Counted from the stretch's first letter, positions 54,772-64,000 are shown. The stretch: DNA of 64,000 nt from Acidithiobacillus ferrianus (GCF_010378095.1 NZ_WNJL01000037.1:475001-539000); one strand, 5' to 3'. Notes: generated from the sequence alone by a model not told the origin. Made by a program: numbers and translations.

Positions 54772-57660
54772 TCAATGGAGCTTCCCTTCATTGGCTTCAT
54801 AGCTGGCGATGGTCGCCCCATGGACTTGGGCATAGTGATGTAAGTAGGCCATAAAATGGTCGTAGCTTTTGACCCCCTTGCTGGCGATCCACTCCTGCTT
54901 CAACTGCTCAGGACCGCTGACCTTGAGCAGGGAAGTGGGGGTATAGGCGTTCGCCGCACTAACCGGCGCCAGATGCCGCCCGTGGGGACCGGTATGCGCC
55001 TTCAACCATTCCGCAGTCAGCATATGACCGGTGGCCCCCGCCTCTTTTCTGAGCAAGGTCCGATTGCTGCATTTACCCGGATTGAAAGACACCGGCACCT
55101 GAATCGGAAGCACCGCCGGCGTCGGCGCGAAATCCGGATGATCTGTCCAGATGCCCGCAATGACGGAGGCATTGGCATCCCACTGGGACATGGGCGGCAG
55201 ACCCAAGGCCGCTTCAATGGTTTTGACGATATTCACCTGGGAATCCAGATGCGTTTCCAGCACGCCTTTTTTGACCCAGGGGCTGATGATCAGCGCAAAA
55301 GTACGATGACCATTGATATGATCGGCGCCGGACTGCGCATCGTCCTCGGTTAGGAAAATCGCCATATGCTTCCATTGCGGCGTCGTGGACAGGTAATGGA
55401 TGAATTTGGCCGTGGCGTAGTCGTTATTGGCTACGTAATAATCTGGCGCGTAATAGCAGGGATCCAAACCTGCGGTATGATCATCCGGTATCCAGATATA
55501 GATGAAATGCGGAAATTTTACGCCCGGATGTGCCTTAAGCCAGTGTTCTGCCAGTTTCTCACGAGCCGTATCCAGAATCATCCGATCCCAATAGGGATAA
55601 CGGACATCCATATGCTGCAGTAAACCAGTACGAATGACACCATCCCGCCGTCGCGTCACGTTCTCGCCAAAATCCTCAAAACTGACATGATGTTCCAAAA
55701 GATCATTAAACAAATAGAGCTTTTCAGGATAACTGATCCAGGGATTGGTATGATCTCCCAGTGGCTGGTAGATATCATAGGGGTTGTGCGCACCTGGTGC
55801 GGCGGGCTTGAGGGAGGAGCTGCCGCCGGGACCGGCGTTCCAGAGCAAACCGCGGTTAGAATAATATTCGGGCCACAAGCGCTGCACCACATCGGAATCC
55901 GAAGCGCCATCGGTCCACTGATGACCCTGTGCGGTGACTTCCCCGTCGGCCATGAAATTCACGAACAGCGCATAATGGTGGGCCAGATTATATAAGTTGG
56001 GCAATTCTTTCTGGTTGTACAGATCAAAATGCGGATCCGCCCATTTGCCAGCCGCCGTGTAATCCCCTAAATCTTCATCAAAGGTCTTATTCTCACGCAG
56101 GATGAATACAACGTAGTGAATATACTTGCGCAGATAGGTGGTGGTTTTGACATTCTCCTTGTGACGAGCGCTGCGCTGGGCCGACGTAAAACCATCGTTG
56201 TGCAAAGACTTCTCGGTCCAATCGGCCAGATGGGCCGGGATTTCCTTGAGAGCCACCTTCTGGATCACCCCGTGCATCATATTGCCGATATACTGCCACT
56301 GCAGATTGGGCCCGGAACCCAGACCTTTGGCACAGCTGATATATAAGGCACCATTCGCCACCGTCAGGCTGGTCGGGTACCAGGCCGTGGGAATCAGACC
56401 CAGACGCTTGCCCGTGCGGATGTCATACACCGCCACATCATTATTACCGGCATTGGCGACATAGAGCCTGCCATCGGCAACCGCAAGTCCATCCGGATAG
56501 CTGCCGGGAGGGGCATCGGGATAGGGGCTGTCATCCACCACCTGCAGCGGACGCAAGCTTTGCGTATCGACTTCCACCACCTTGTCGACATTGGCGTCGG
56601 CCACAAAGACGTCGGGACTGTCGGGCACCACAACCATCGCCGTAGGATGCACACCCGCCGCCACTGTTGACGGGCCGACCGTCGGCCCGGTGGGAATTTC
56701 CCCCATAACCTCCAGGCTTTGCCGGTCCAGCACCACAACGCCGTTGCCCGCCCAGTCGCTGACCACCAACCGCTGCCCGTTATCGGCCAGGGCCACAGCA
56801 AAGGGGTAGGCGCCGACATTGACGTATTCGGTCTTGCCACTGGCGATATTGATACGCGCCAGACTGTTGGAGAGCATCCCCGTCACATAGAGATGCTTAT
56901 TCTGGGGACCGACGACCACCGAGTCCGGATAAAAGAGATATTGCTTCTGCTGATTCCCCTGATACTGATAGGGATACTGATCCTTCGGAAAAGCCTGCCA
57001 CTGCAAAGGATACCGATGAATCACCTCAACCTTGCCCTGCACACTGCGCAAAGCCACCACCTGATCAGAATCACCTCCTGTAGCGTAGAAGGTACCATCC
57101 GGACCGGCAGTAAGCCCTTGGAAAAAGTCGCTGTGCGAAATGACCGAAGTGGGAATGGCTTGGGGATCGCTCTCGGCGGCAAGTGTGGCTTTGGCCTGGG
57201 CAATTTTAAGTGCAGCGCCTTCTTTTGGAACATACACAACACCTGCCGCACCCGCATGTTGCGGATTGATCGCGATACCACTACCACCGAGTGTTGCATG
57301 AGCCACCGGTTTAACGGGCGCCACTCTCGAAAACGCTACTAGCCGATCTACCCGCTGAAGATCCTTTCCGTCATAAAACGTGATGCTTTGAAAAGGTGTT
57401 GCACCGTTAGCCATCACGGCAATACGGTTTTCATCTGCTGCTACCACCGTGGGGAAATTCGGGGTGCCGTTAATGACACCGGTCGGCGTCACTATGCGGC
57501 CCGTGGGCAATGTGGCTGTGTAATTTACTCTATTTTGTGAATCAAGTTGAACCGAACTTAAAACATGCCGATTCAGGGGTGTGGCCAGGGCAGAAGGTAA
57601 GTAGCATAACGATCCTGCAACTATGACGCTGATAACTGTCTTCCTAGTCATATTATTCAT
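54772..57660 (-). CDS. Secreted YncE-like beta-propeller / phosphoesterase fusion
   Basis: 962 residues from ATG 57660 (AGGAG upstream) with a signal peptide (VISVIVAGSLCYLPSALA). Residues ~50-480 form a seven-bladed propeller of YncE type (GNGVVVLDRQSLEVMGEIPT, VADGRLYVANAGNNDVAVYD). Residues ~530-900 are an AcpA/phospholipase-C-like phosphoesterase: VVFILRENKTFDEDLGDY (metal Glu and nucleophile loop), FMADGEVTAQGHQW, IPDDHTAGLD, and FLTEDDAQSGADHINGHRT. It probably cleaves phosphate esters in the periplasm or at the outer membrane. It lies between the receptor genes and tonB. Confidence 0.88.
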   Translation of the reverse strand: MNNMTRKTVISVIVAGSLCYLPSALATPLNRHVLSSVQLDSQNRVNYTATLPTGRIVTPTGVINGTPNFPTVVAADENRIAVMANGATPFQSITFYDGKDLQRVDRLVAFSRVAPVKPVAHATLGGSGIAINPQHAGAAGVVYVPKEGAALKIAQAKATLAAESDPQAIPTSVISHSDFFQGLTAGPDGTFYATGGDSDQVVALRSVQGKVEVIHRYPLQWQAFPKDQYPYQYQGNQQKQYLFYPDSVVVGPQNKHLYVTGMLSNSLARINIASGKTEYVNVGAYPFAVALADNGQRLVVSDWAGNGVVVLDRQSLEVMGEIPTGPTVGPSTVAAGVHPTAMVVVPDSPDVFVADANVDKVVEVDTQSLRPLQVVDDSPYPDAPPGSYPDGLAVADGRLYVANAGNNDVAVYDIRTGKRLGLIPTAWYPTSLTVANGALYISCAKGLGSGPNLQWQYIGNMMHGVIQKVALKEIPAHLADWTEKSLHNDGFTSAQRSARHKENVKTTTYLRKYIHYVVFILRENKTFDEDLGDYTAAGKWADPHFDLYNQKELPNLYNLAHHYALFVNFMADGEVTAQGHQWTDGASDSDVVQRLWPEYYSNRGLLWNAGPGGSSSLKPAAPGAHNPYDIYQPLGDHTNPWISYPEKLYLFNDLLEHHVSFEDFGENVTRRRDGVIRTGLLQHMDVRYPYWDRMILDTAREKLAEHWLKAHPGVKFPHFIYIWIPDDHTAGLDPCYYAPDYYVANNDYATAKFIHYLSTTPQWKHMAIFLTEDDAQSGADHINGHRTFALIISPWVKKGVLETHLDSQVNIVKTIEAALGLPPMSQWDANASVIAGIWTDHPDFAPTPAVLPIQVPVSFNPGKCSNRTLLRKEAGATGHMLTAEWLKAHTGPHGRHLAPVSAANAYTPTSLLKVSGPEQLKQEWIASKGVKSYDHFMAYLHHYAQVHGATIASYEANEGKLH

Positions 57661-57863
57661 TAATCCGGCTCCTAAAAACGCATGTTGGCAGAAACAAAGA
57701 GTGACGCTAAGACGTAGAGTTGGTGATAACTCTGTTTCAATAATCTCCCAATATCGCCCTTTCATGCGTGTTAAAACTTGAGTGAAACCTCACCTAAAAA
57801 CCTGCAATGGAGCACTGGGATAAGCAAAAAGTGAAGGCTGTTCATCAGACTGATATCCCACAA

Positions 57864-60161
57864 TTATAAATACGCTGTTAGAGATCCATATACTGCTCTC
57901 GGCGCACCTGGATCAGCCAGTACGGCACCAGCACTATTTGGACCCAGCTCACCTCCGCTGGAAATATAAGCCATACTGTTGTAATGACGATTGAAGAGGT
58001 TAAAAATCTGCAGCGAAAATTTTATTTTATGAAACCCAGGCACCAGATGCATGGCGGTGGTTACAGAGAGTCCGAGATCGACAATATTATATGCAGGATT
58101 TTGTGCATTCGTCGGTTCATTGGTGATATTGGAAAACAAGGTTGTGGAGGAGGTATAGGTATCGGAGAGGCGAGCATTCCAGAGTGCCGCTATTTGATAC
58201 CAGCGGTAGCCGACTCCAAAGGATAGCGACGTCGTTGGCACGTTAGGCATGCGTGCTCCATACAAAGGCATCCCAGAGGCGGGCCGATAGGTGGGGTAAT
58301 AGGCATGCTCGAGGGTGTCGTTGGTGAACAACTGCACACCCAATCGTTTACCATAGTTCGCGCTAAAATTCACCCCATTATAGATGGCGCTTACCTGATC
58401 TAATTCGGTGATCAGCAGGGAGGGAATAAAACTACTCAGCACGGCGTTGGTCAGATGTTGGTGGAAGGCGCTGACTGTGCCGTCCCATGGGCCAATATCC
58501 CATTTTACTCCGCCGATGTAGCTGTTAATGGAAGTTGGGTTTCTTGGCACAACCACTGTGGCCTGATCATAGTTGCCATAAGCGTCCGCAGAGGGAGTCT
58601 GGAAGTTCTGTGACCAGGTAGCAAAAAGATGCAATCCCTGCAGGACACGATAGTTTATGCCCAAACTCGGGATGAGTTTTGTATAATTGCTAACATTATT
58701 GGCAGCCAGGTTGCGAACTATATATGGTGTAGCTCCGACCGGAATCGTAGCATTGGAATTATTGACGAACTGGACTCGATAGCTCATTAAGGCCAAGCCT
58801 GGCGTAATATGTAGTCCCGCCAATGGCGTGATGGTATCCTGAGTAAAAATGTTTGCGCCTTCCCAATCATCATAGTAGCCAGCCACAAAAATAGGATTCG
58901 CAGGACTGCTCGCAAATACGGCAGGATTATAGCCGAGATAGGTGTTGTGATTACGCTCGTCCATGATGTAGCCGCCTACCTGAAGGTGGTTCCATGGGAG
59001 TGCGGCAGAAAGCACCAGCTTGTCCCCTAGTGTAGCAGTGGTGTTGGTAAAATCTTCCGTGTTCACAAGATGGAAATAATAATTATTTGGACGGTTGTGG
59101 TGCCGATATCCGTTTCGATACCAGAGCAGATTATCCATGTGAATATTGCTTGCGAGTCGCAGATGGAGTTTGGCATAGCCGAGGAACATATGGGCTGTGT
59201 CATTTTTGAAGTATAAGGAAGTGGGTATGGTATAGGTATAGCCGGTTGTCTGTTCGCTGTAAGCGGGGCCGGGTTGCTGATATCCATTGACCGAAACCCC
59301 TGGAATGGGAGAGACGGGAATATACATGGGGCGATATTCGCTCGTCCGGCTGAAGTAGAGCCCGACGCTGGCATGCCCGCCGGTGAAATCCTTGCGGGTT
59401 TTCATATAGAAGGCAGCACCCTCGTTAGGCGCATAGTAAGGATCGGAGCGGAAACCATTGCTGCGCGTGTACCCTGCAGCAAAGACTGTACTCCAGCCAG
59501 ACAAGTCACCGGTGCGAAACACGGCCGCCGCAGAAGGGGAAGAAAAGCTGCCATAGCCCAGAGCGACCTCGCCTCCCATATGCTTGCCAGGTTCCTGAGG
59601 GATAAGATTTACAGTGCCACCCATGCTGTCATACCAGCGGTTATCTGGATTACCTGGGCCTTGTGTGACCCGAATGCCAGAAAATATGTTAGAGATTGGG
59701 GTTTCCGAGCTTTCCCATCCATCCCAGTTCGATAAAGGGTTGTTCATGGGCACACCATCAAAAGATACCGCGATGCCATTTTTTTCCGGATTACCTGCGC
59801 TCAAAGCCCACCCTGTCTGGATGCCATTGATGCGAATCTGGTAGCGGGCGGCACCGTTACCCGAGCCATATCCATTGATGTGTACGCCCGGCGCAACGGT
59901 AAGGGCGTCGACAATGGTGCCACCCGGAGCCACCTCGTTGGCGATTTTGGCTGCACTGATATAAGTAGATGGGGTATTACTGCGCAACAATCTTGCCACT
60001 ATTTTCTTAGCATTTGTTGAAGACGTTTCTGCGCTACTTTGTGAAACATTCCCAATATTTATTGGGCTATTATTGTCTGAGTAAGCATTGCTAGATATGG
60101 TTAATGCTGCCAGTGCGCATGTTGAATGAAGCAGGTTTTTAGTGCCAGGTGCCAAGAGCAT
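57864..60161 (-). CDS. TonB-dependent outer-membrane receptor (copy 2)
   Basis: 765 residues; start ATG 60161 with GGAGAAG upstream. Signal peptide region LLHSTCALAALTISSNAYSD, then INIGNVSQSS as probable TonB box. The plug has RYQIRINGIQTGW, ISNIFSGIRVTQGPGNPDNR and WYDSMGGTVNLIP. The barrel end is SSGGELGPNSAGAVLADPGA then PRAVYGSLTAYL; the last residue is Leu, not the usual aromatic. It is paralogous to copies 1 and 3, and 203 bases upstream of the phosphoesterase gene. Confidence 0.92.
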   Translation of the reverse strand: MLLAPGTKNLLHSTCALAALTISSNAYSDNNSPINIGNVSQSSAETSSTNAKKIVARLLRSNTPSTYISAAKIANEVAPGGTIVDALTVAPGVHINGYGSGNGAARYQIRINGIQTGWALSAGNPEKNGIAVSFDGVPMNNPLSNWDGWESSETPISNIFSGIRVTQGPGNPDNRWYDSMGGTVNLIPQEPGKHMGGEVALGYGSFSSPSAAAVFRTGDLSGWSTVFAAGYTRSNGFRSDPYYAPNEGAAFYMKTRKDFTGGHASVGLYFSRTSEYRPMYIPVSPIPGVSVNGYQQPGPAYSEQTTGYTYTIPTSLYFKNDTAHMFLGYAKLHLRLASNIHMDNLLWYRNGYRHHNRPNNYYFHLVNTEDFTNTTATLGDKLVLSAALPWNHLQVGGYIMDERNHNTYLGYNPAVFASSPANPIFVAGYYDDWEGANIFTQDTITPLAGLHITPGLALMSYRVQFVNNSNATIPVGATPYIVRNLAANNVSNYTKLIPSLGINYRVLQGLHLFATWSQNFQTPSADAYGNYDQATVVVPRNPTSINSYIGGVKWDIGPWDGTVSAFHQHLTNAVLSSFIPSLLITELDQVSAIYNGVNFSANYGKRLGVQLFTNDTLEHAYYPTYRPASGMPLYGARMPNVPTTSLSFGVGYRWYQIAALWNARLSDTYTSSTTLFSNITNEPTNAQNPAYNIVDLGLSVTTAMHLVPGFHKIKFSLQIFNLFNRHYNSMAYISSGGELGPNSAGAVLADPGAPRAVYGSLTAYL

Positions 60162-60174
60162 GTCATCTTCTCCT

Positions 60175-60231
60175 TTATATCAGTTGGATTTTTCGGGAAA
60201 CACCAATATCAGTGATCCCTGCCTTCTGACA
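60175..60231 (-). pseudogene. exbD: Relic of an exbD 3' end between receptor genes
   Basis: Minus strand reads CQKAGITDIGVSRKIQLI then TAA, directly upstream of the copy-2 receptor's ribosome site. The intact ExbD at 62760 ends CQKAGVSDIGIAAKPR. Nine of the first eleven residues match, and the position (just before a receptor gene) is the same, so this is the tail of a deleted second exbD. Confidence 0.75.
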
Positions 60232-60353
60232 GATTACGGCGCTCATTCGGCCACTTTATAACTAAAAACATCTAATATCCGGAAAAACATGATTGGCTGT
60301 GAACATATAGGTTCTCCGTAAACTAATTATCACGAAAATCTCTTGCATTCAAG

Positions 60354-62741
60354 CTAAAACTTTGCGGAAACGGCAACATAATACTGACGGGGAGCGCCCG
60401 GATCCGCCAAGATAGCCCCAGCGCTGTTTCCGCCAAAGTACCCGCCACTGGTGATATACTCGATCGGATTATATTTGCGCCCCAAGAGATTCGTCACTCC
60501 GACAGAAAGCGACACCGCCTTGAGAGTGGGGACGTACCGGTTAAGCTTGTCCGTTTTGAATGCAATCCCCGCATTTAACACATTGTACCCGGACATTTTT
60601 TGCTGAGATGGTAATCCCGTGAGGTTGTCGAACAAGTATTGCGAGCTCGTGTACTGGTCCACGAGATTGGGAGATATCAGCACTCCATCGACATACGCCC
60701 GATAGTAGGCGCCTGCGGTAAGCGTCATATTGGGATTGTAGGAGACCGGCAATCCAGAAGTCGATATCCCTCCTCCTGATGGCGTATAAGAATTAAAGTA
60801 ATTATGGCTCAAGCCTAAATTGGCATAGAGATGCCAATGCCAGCTTGGGTTATCCGCAACGGTCAGGTTCACTCCATTTAGTGTGGCATCGGCTCCAGCA
60901 AATTTCTGCGTACCGTTGGCCAACGCAATAGGAACGGTCTCATTGCTCAGGTAATCATGGTAGTAGTTTACGTTGAAGGTGAAGTCATGGAGAAACATAA
61001 AGTTTTTTATCAGGAACTTGGCGCCAACCTCATAGTCCGTACTTTTCACTGGTTTAAGGGTGCTATAATTAACGATACTCGCATTGTAAGCACCGAATGC
61101 CCCATTGATAGGGTTCTGATAGGTCAGCGCATAATTGCCATATAATGCCCCCCACTTCACTGGAGCATATCTAAAACCAACCGAGGGTTCCAGCTTGGTG
61201 AATGTTTTGGAACTGTTGGATGTGGCGGTGAAGTTGGTGGCGCCCTGCGTCACATAGGGAATTCCCTGTGCCCCATTATTGTAGAACTGTGTGGCAAATT
61301 CTACCGCCGAAAGGCCCGGCGTGATCTTTAATCCGGAAATTGGCGTGATGGTGTCCTGAATAAATCCGGCCAGATAGGTGGTATTTGTTGTATCGTTATT
61401 ATAGTCTACTGTAGGATTGGTAACGCTGGCAATGGCGGTCTGTGGAATATCATTATTCGGGGTCATAGATATCAAGGTATTATATTGTTGCTGTATCCAG
61501 TAACCTCCTGCTTTTACGGTGTTGTATGGCAGTTTCCAATCAAAATACAGTTTGTCTCCGAAGGTTTCACTATTGGGATAATAATACTCGGTAGTGTTCC
61601 CTGGTTGGAAATTATTAATTCTGTTGTGTATCCGATGTCCATGTCGATACCATAGCATCTCATGCAGTCCCACATGCCTATCCAACCTCAGATGCAACTT
61701 CGAGTAGAGCAGGTAATCTTGAACGGTGATCTGCTTGAACCAGACGGATTCCGGCAAAGAATAATAGTACCCGCTCGTGGTTTGACTGTACAGCGGGGCA
61801 TTCGCATTCAGACCTTGAGTGGTGATTCCTTGGATTGGTGAAACTGGAATAAAGTTCGGTCTAAATTCGTTCGCGCTATTGACATAGCCACCGATGCTGA
61901 AGGTACCTGATCTGAAGGTTTTTACCACCTTACCAAAATAGGCGAACGCCTTACTTGGTGCATTAAATGATCCGGTACGGAACGTGTTGTTTTGGGTATA
62001 TCCTCCAGCCAACACGGCAGACCAGCCATCCATTGCCCCCGTTTTTACATTGAAGTGCAACCCATACGTTCCATTGCTGCCAAAAAATGTTCCAACCTCA
62101 GCACTTGGTTTCAAGGACGGTTGTACGGGTACAAAATTAATCGTCCCACCAAGACTATCAAACCATCTCGATGCCGGGTTCCCTGGGCCGTATATCACGT
62201 TGATGCCACTGATCATCTGGAGAATGGGTATTTCATTGGAATCCCACGAACCGTTGTTTTGTACAAGACCGTTCATGGGTATCCCATCAAACAAGATAGA
62301 TATCCCACTTCTTTCCGGATCTCCGGCAACCGAAGCCCAACCCACCTTGACGCCGCGAACTGAAATTGAGTAGCGCCCCGTGCTGGCGATACCTGCATAG
62401 CCACGGACCGCAATTCCTGGGGCTGTAGAAAGCGCTTGGGCAGCGCCTGATGCCGGACCTAGCGCTTGCATCTGTTTTTTGGATATTACGGTTTCTGACT
62501 GTGTCGATTGGAATATCTTCTTCTTGGTCAGTTTTTCATTGGTTGATGCCAGCAGTTTTCCTGATTCCGTTAGTATGCCTGATGACGCATTGACCTTGCC
62601 GACATTCACGGTGTCGTTTGTTGCGGCAGAAGTGGTTGGCGCGGTGACCCCGGCTTGAGCCGCGGCCACGACGGTAATGTTCCATGCGCCCGTGGCAGCA
62701 ATAGCCACTAGCAGAGGTTTTAACGGCAGTTTCTTGTACAT
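60354..62741 (-). CDS. TonB-dependent outer-membrane receptor (copy 3)
   Basis: 795 residues with signal peptide (LLVAIAATGAWNITVVAAAQA), probable TonB box TVNVGKVNASSG, and plug motifs TGRYSISVRGVKVGW, ISILFDGIPMNGLV, INVIYGPGNPASRWFDSLGG. The barrel ends YYVAVSAKF. There is no N-terminal signalling domain. It starts 18 bases after exbD, so exbB-exbD-receptor is one operon. It is closest in linker and plug to copy 1 at 45524. Confidence 0.93.
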   Translation of the reverse strand: MYKKLPLKPLLVAIAATGAWNITVVAAAQAGVTAPTTSAATNDTVNVGKVNASSGILTESGKLLASTNEKLTKKKIFQSTQSETVISKKQMQALGPASGAAQALSTAPGIAVRGYAGIASTGRYSISVRGVKVGWASVAGDPERSGISILFDGIPMNGLVQNNGSWDSNEIPILQMISGINVIYGPGNPASRWFDSLGGTINFVPVQPSLKPSAEVGTFFGSNGTYGLHFNVKTGAMDGWSAVLAGGYTQNNTFRTGSFNAPSKAFAYFGKVVKTFRSGTFSIGGYVNSANEFRPNFIPVSPIQGITTQGLNANAPLYSQTTSGYYYSLPESVWFKQITVQDYLLYSKLHLRLDRHVGLHEMLWYRHGHRIHNRINNFQPGNTTEYYYPNSETFGDKLYFDWKLPYNTVKAGGYWIQQQYNTLISMTPNNDIPQTAIASVTNPTVDYNNDTTNTTYLAGFIQDTITPISGLKITPGLSAVEFATQFYNNGAQGIPYVTQGATNFTATSNSSKTFTKLEPSVGFRYAPVKWGALYGNYALTYQNPINGAFGAYNASIVNYSTLKPVKSTDYEVGAKFLIKNFMFLHDFTFNVNYYHDYLSNETVPIALANGTQKFAGADATLNGVNLTVADNPSWHWHLYANLGLSHNYFNSYTPSGGGISTSGLPVSYNPNMTLTAGAYYRAYVDGVLISPNLVDQYTSSQYLFDNLTGLPSQQKMSGYNVLNAGIAFKTDKLNRYVPTLKAVSLSVGVTNLLGRKYNPIEYITSGGYFGGNSAGAILADPGAPRQYYVAVSAKF

Positions 62742-62759
62742 CTCGTACTCTCCTTTATT

Positions 62760-63158
62760 TCAACGGGGTTTTGCGGCAATACCGATATCACTGACCCCTG
62801 CCTTCTGGCAGGCATCCATGACGTGAACAAAATCTTGAAACGGCACCCCCTTGTCGGCCGCTATGGTGATCTGGGTCTTGCCCGGATCACTGTCGTGCGC
62901 CAGCATTTTTTGTAGCGCGTTCAAGTCATAGCGATGACCTTTCACCCGCACCGTCCCATCTTTTTCAATATTGATGGTGTAATGCGGATGCGGCAGCATC
63001 TTCGCCTGACTGGATGCCGGCAACTGGAGGTTCAGTCCCTTGTCCGGGATCATCTGCAGCGTGATCATGATGAAAAACACCAGCAGGAAAAGCATGATGT
63101 CGATCATCGGGATGATCTCCACCCGCCCCTTCCTCTGCTCGAAGTAACGCCGTTCCAT
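62760..63158 (-). CDS. exbD: ExbD biopolymer transport protein
   Basis: 132 residues from ATG 63158, which shares its A with the exbB stop (TGATG). One N-terminal membrane helix with the functional Asp: VEIIPMIDIMLFLLVFFIM; the periplasmic domain contains ITIAADKGVPFQDFVHVMDA and ends in GVSDIGIAAKPR. It uses proton motive force with ExbB to energise TonB. Confidence 0.94.
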   Translation of the reverse strand: MERRYFEQRKGRVEIIPMIDIMLFLLVFFIMITLQMIPDKGLNLQLPASSQAKMLPHPHYTINIEKDGTVRVKGHRYDLNALQKMLAHDSDPGKTQITIAADKGVPFQDFVHVMDACQKAGVSDIGIAAKPR

Positions 63159-63847
63159 CAACCCGCCCTCGCCACGGCCGCCGCCATCTTCGGCATCGCG
63201 GTCTGGATGTTTCCCTCGCCATCGGTGATCGGGTGTCCATCCATCCGGTTGAGCAGCATGGTCTTCACTGAATCCATCTGCAGCAGGATCTGCCGCACCT
63301 GGTTATTGAAGGCGTTGAAAGCCACCAGGCCGGTCATGGCGATGAACAGGCCGGTGGCGGTGGCGACCAGGGCGTCCGCCACTCCCCCCGTCACCGCCGT
63401 CGGCGCGTGCCCTGGCGCGGCCAGGACGGAAAAAGCGTGGAACATGCCGATGATGGTGCCGAAAAGCCCCAGCAACGGCGCCAGGGTGATGATGGTATCC
63501 AACATCCACAAGCGACGATCCAGTTGCGGCGCCATGACCAGAATGCTCTCCTCCAGGCGGCTGGCAAGGGGATCGCCCTGCACATATCCGGAATGATCCG
63601 CCGCCGTTTTCAACAACGCCGCCTCCGGCAGGTCGCCGGCGTCATCCGCGAGGGTCTGCAAGGCATCCCGGTCCAATCGCCCGTGCTGGGCGAGTTCCCG
63701 TACAAAAACGGTGCCGCGCAGGATGGTGCGGCGCAGGTACCAGAAGCGGTCGACAATGACGCCCAGGGCGATCACCAGAAGACCGGCCAGTACATAAAGC
63801 ACACCATCGGAGTAGTTGGCGAGATGGATGAGGTAGGCGGTATTCAT
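63158..63847 (-). CDS. exbB: ExbB/TolQ-family proton channel protein
   Basis: 229 residues from ATG 63847 (AGGAG upstream). It has three membrane segments: the first at ~15-35; then LDTIITLAPLLGLFGTIIGM with the conserved Gly-rich LLGLFGT; then GGVADALVATATGLFIAMTGL with the channel Thr. The cytoplasmic loop is ~80 residues, as in ExbB. The context with exbD, tonB and receptors identifies it as ExbB rather than TolQ. Confidence 0.94.
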   Translation of the reverse strand: MNTAYLIHLANYSDGVLYVLAGLLVIALGVIVDRFWYLRRTILRGTVFVRELAQHGRLDRDALQTLADDAGDLPEAALLKTAADHSGYVQGDPLASRLEESILVMAPQLDRRLWMLDTIITLAPLLGLFGTIIGMFHAFSVLAAPGHAPTAVTGGVADALVATATGLFIAMTGLVAFNAFNNQVRQILLQMDSVKTMLLNRMDGHPITDGEGNIQTAMPKMAAAVARAG

Positions 63848-63866
63848 CAATAAAACTCCTGAAACT

Positions 63867-64000
63867 CTAGAAAGAGGCGGCACCGAAGCGGCGCGCGGAA
63901 GAAGAAAGACCAGCGAAGGGGATGTGGTTCCCCGCAGGACGGACGATCGTCCTGCCGTGGTGCTGGAACGTATCGGGGGGAATGAACTGGTAACCGCGTC
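63867..64000 (-). CDS. C-terminal end of an unidentified gene (runs off the window)
   Basis: An open frame reads GYQFIPPDTFQHHGRTIVRP, then HIPFAGLSSSARRFGAASF and TAG at 63867. It stops 19 bases before the exbB ATG on the same strand, so it may be the preceding operon gene. Only 44 codons are visible; no family can be given. Confidence 0.35.
   Translation of the reverse strand, partial: RGYQFIPPDTFQHHGRTIVRPAGNHIPFAGLSSSARRFGAASF

Overview
The window reads as a chromosomal segment of an acidophilic, autotroph-like gammaproteobacterium, most likely an Acidithiobacillus. This is inferred from gene content and recalled gene neighbourhoods (MTIP-type phosphorylase, DsrE protein, cytochrome bo3 oxidase, Slp lipoprotein, TonB receptors), not from a search. 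Housekeeping parts are GC-rich with many overlapping ATGA/TTGA gene junctions; the accessory part is visibly AT-richer and full of broken genes.

1-12.05 kb: a minus-strand run ftsK-lolA-fadL-like-rarA-serS-rof-L,D-transpeptidase, then plus-strand trxB-smr, then minus-strand truD/merR and ispD-ispF-truD. 12.2-19.1 kb: plus-strand mfd-serB, a peroxiredoxin/glutaredoxin fusion with a palindrome-bearing promoter, and glutathione reductase. 19.2-23.8 kb: minus-strand purine salvage (MTIP, hpt), DsrE, two small envelope proteins, and a radC-dgkA-PAP2 string. 23.8-25.5 kb: coaBC-dut. 25.6-31.1 kb: amidotransferase, Fe-S type Rrf2 regulator and cyoABCD (cytochrome bo3). 31.1-32.2 kb is an unexplained ~1 kb region. 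32.2-39.2 kb: a GGDEF-EAL protein with a C-terminal zinc-binding-like domain, tRNA-Arg(CCG), rlmE, yhbY, apaG, a methyltransferase and typA.

39.4-53.2 kb is a flux region that starts at tRNA-Gln(CTG): an integrase relic, small orphan genes (one DUF2934-like gene with a frameshift), two sulfotransferases, an Slp lipoprotein, a TonB receptor, an RND-efflux relic, and a histidine acid phosphatase (AppA/phytase-like) pseudogene. That phosphatase gene is cut in two by a 3,161-bp ISL3-type element (49255-52415). The element is bounded by imperfect inverted repeats and an 8-bp target duplication (TGCACGGC), and carries a compact operon: class II aldolase, PadR regulator, carboxymuconolactone-decarboxylase-like protein and an unrecognised protein. 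The same pseudogene also carries a perfect 40-bp palindrome (52801-52840) that looks like a template-switch mutation.

48.7-63.9 kb: upstream of the broken phosphatase, all on the minus strand, lie exbB-exbD-two TonB receptors-secreted YncE/phosphoesterase fusion-tonB-cytochrome b561. Together with the dead phosphatase this looks like a dedicated TonB-energised system for scavenging an organic phosphate or iron-organophosphate complex, now partly decayed. A short relic of a second exbD between the two receptor genes shows the cluster grew by duplication.
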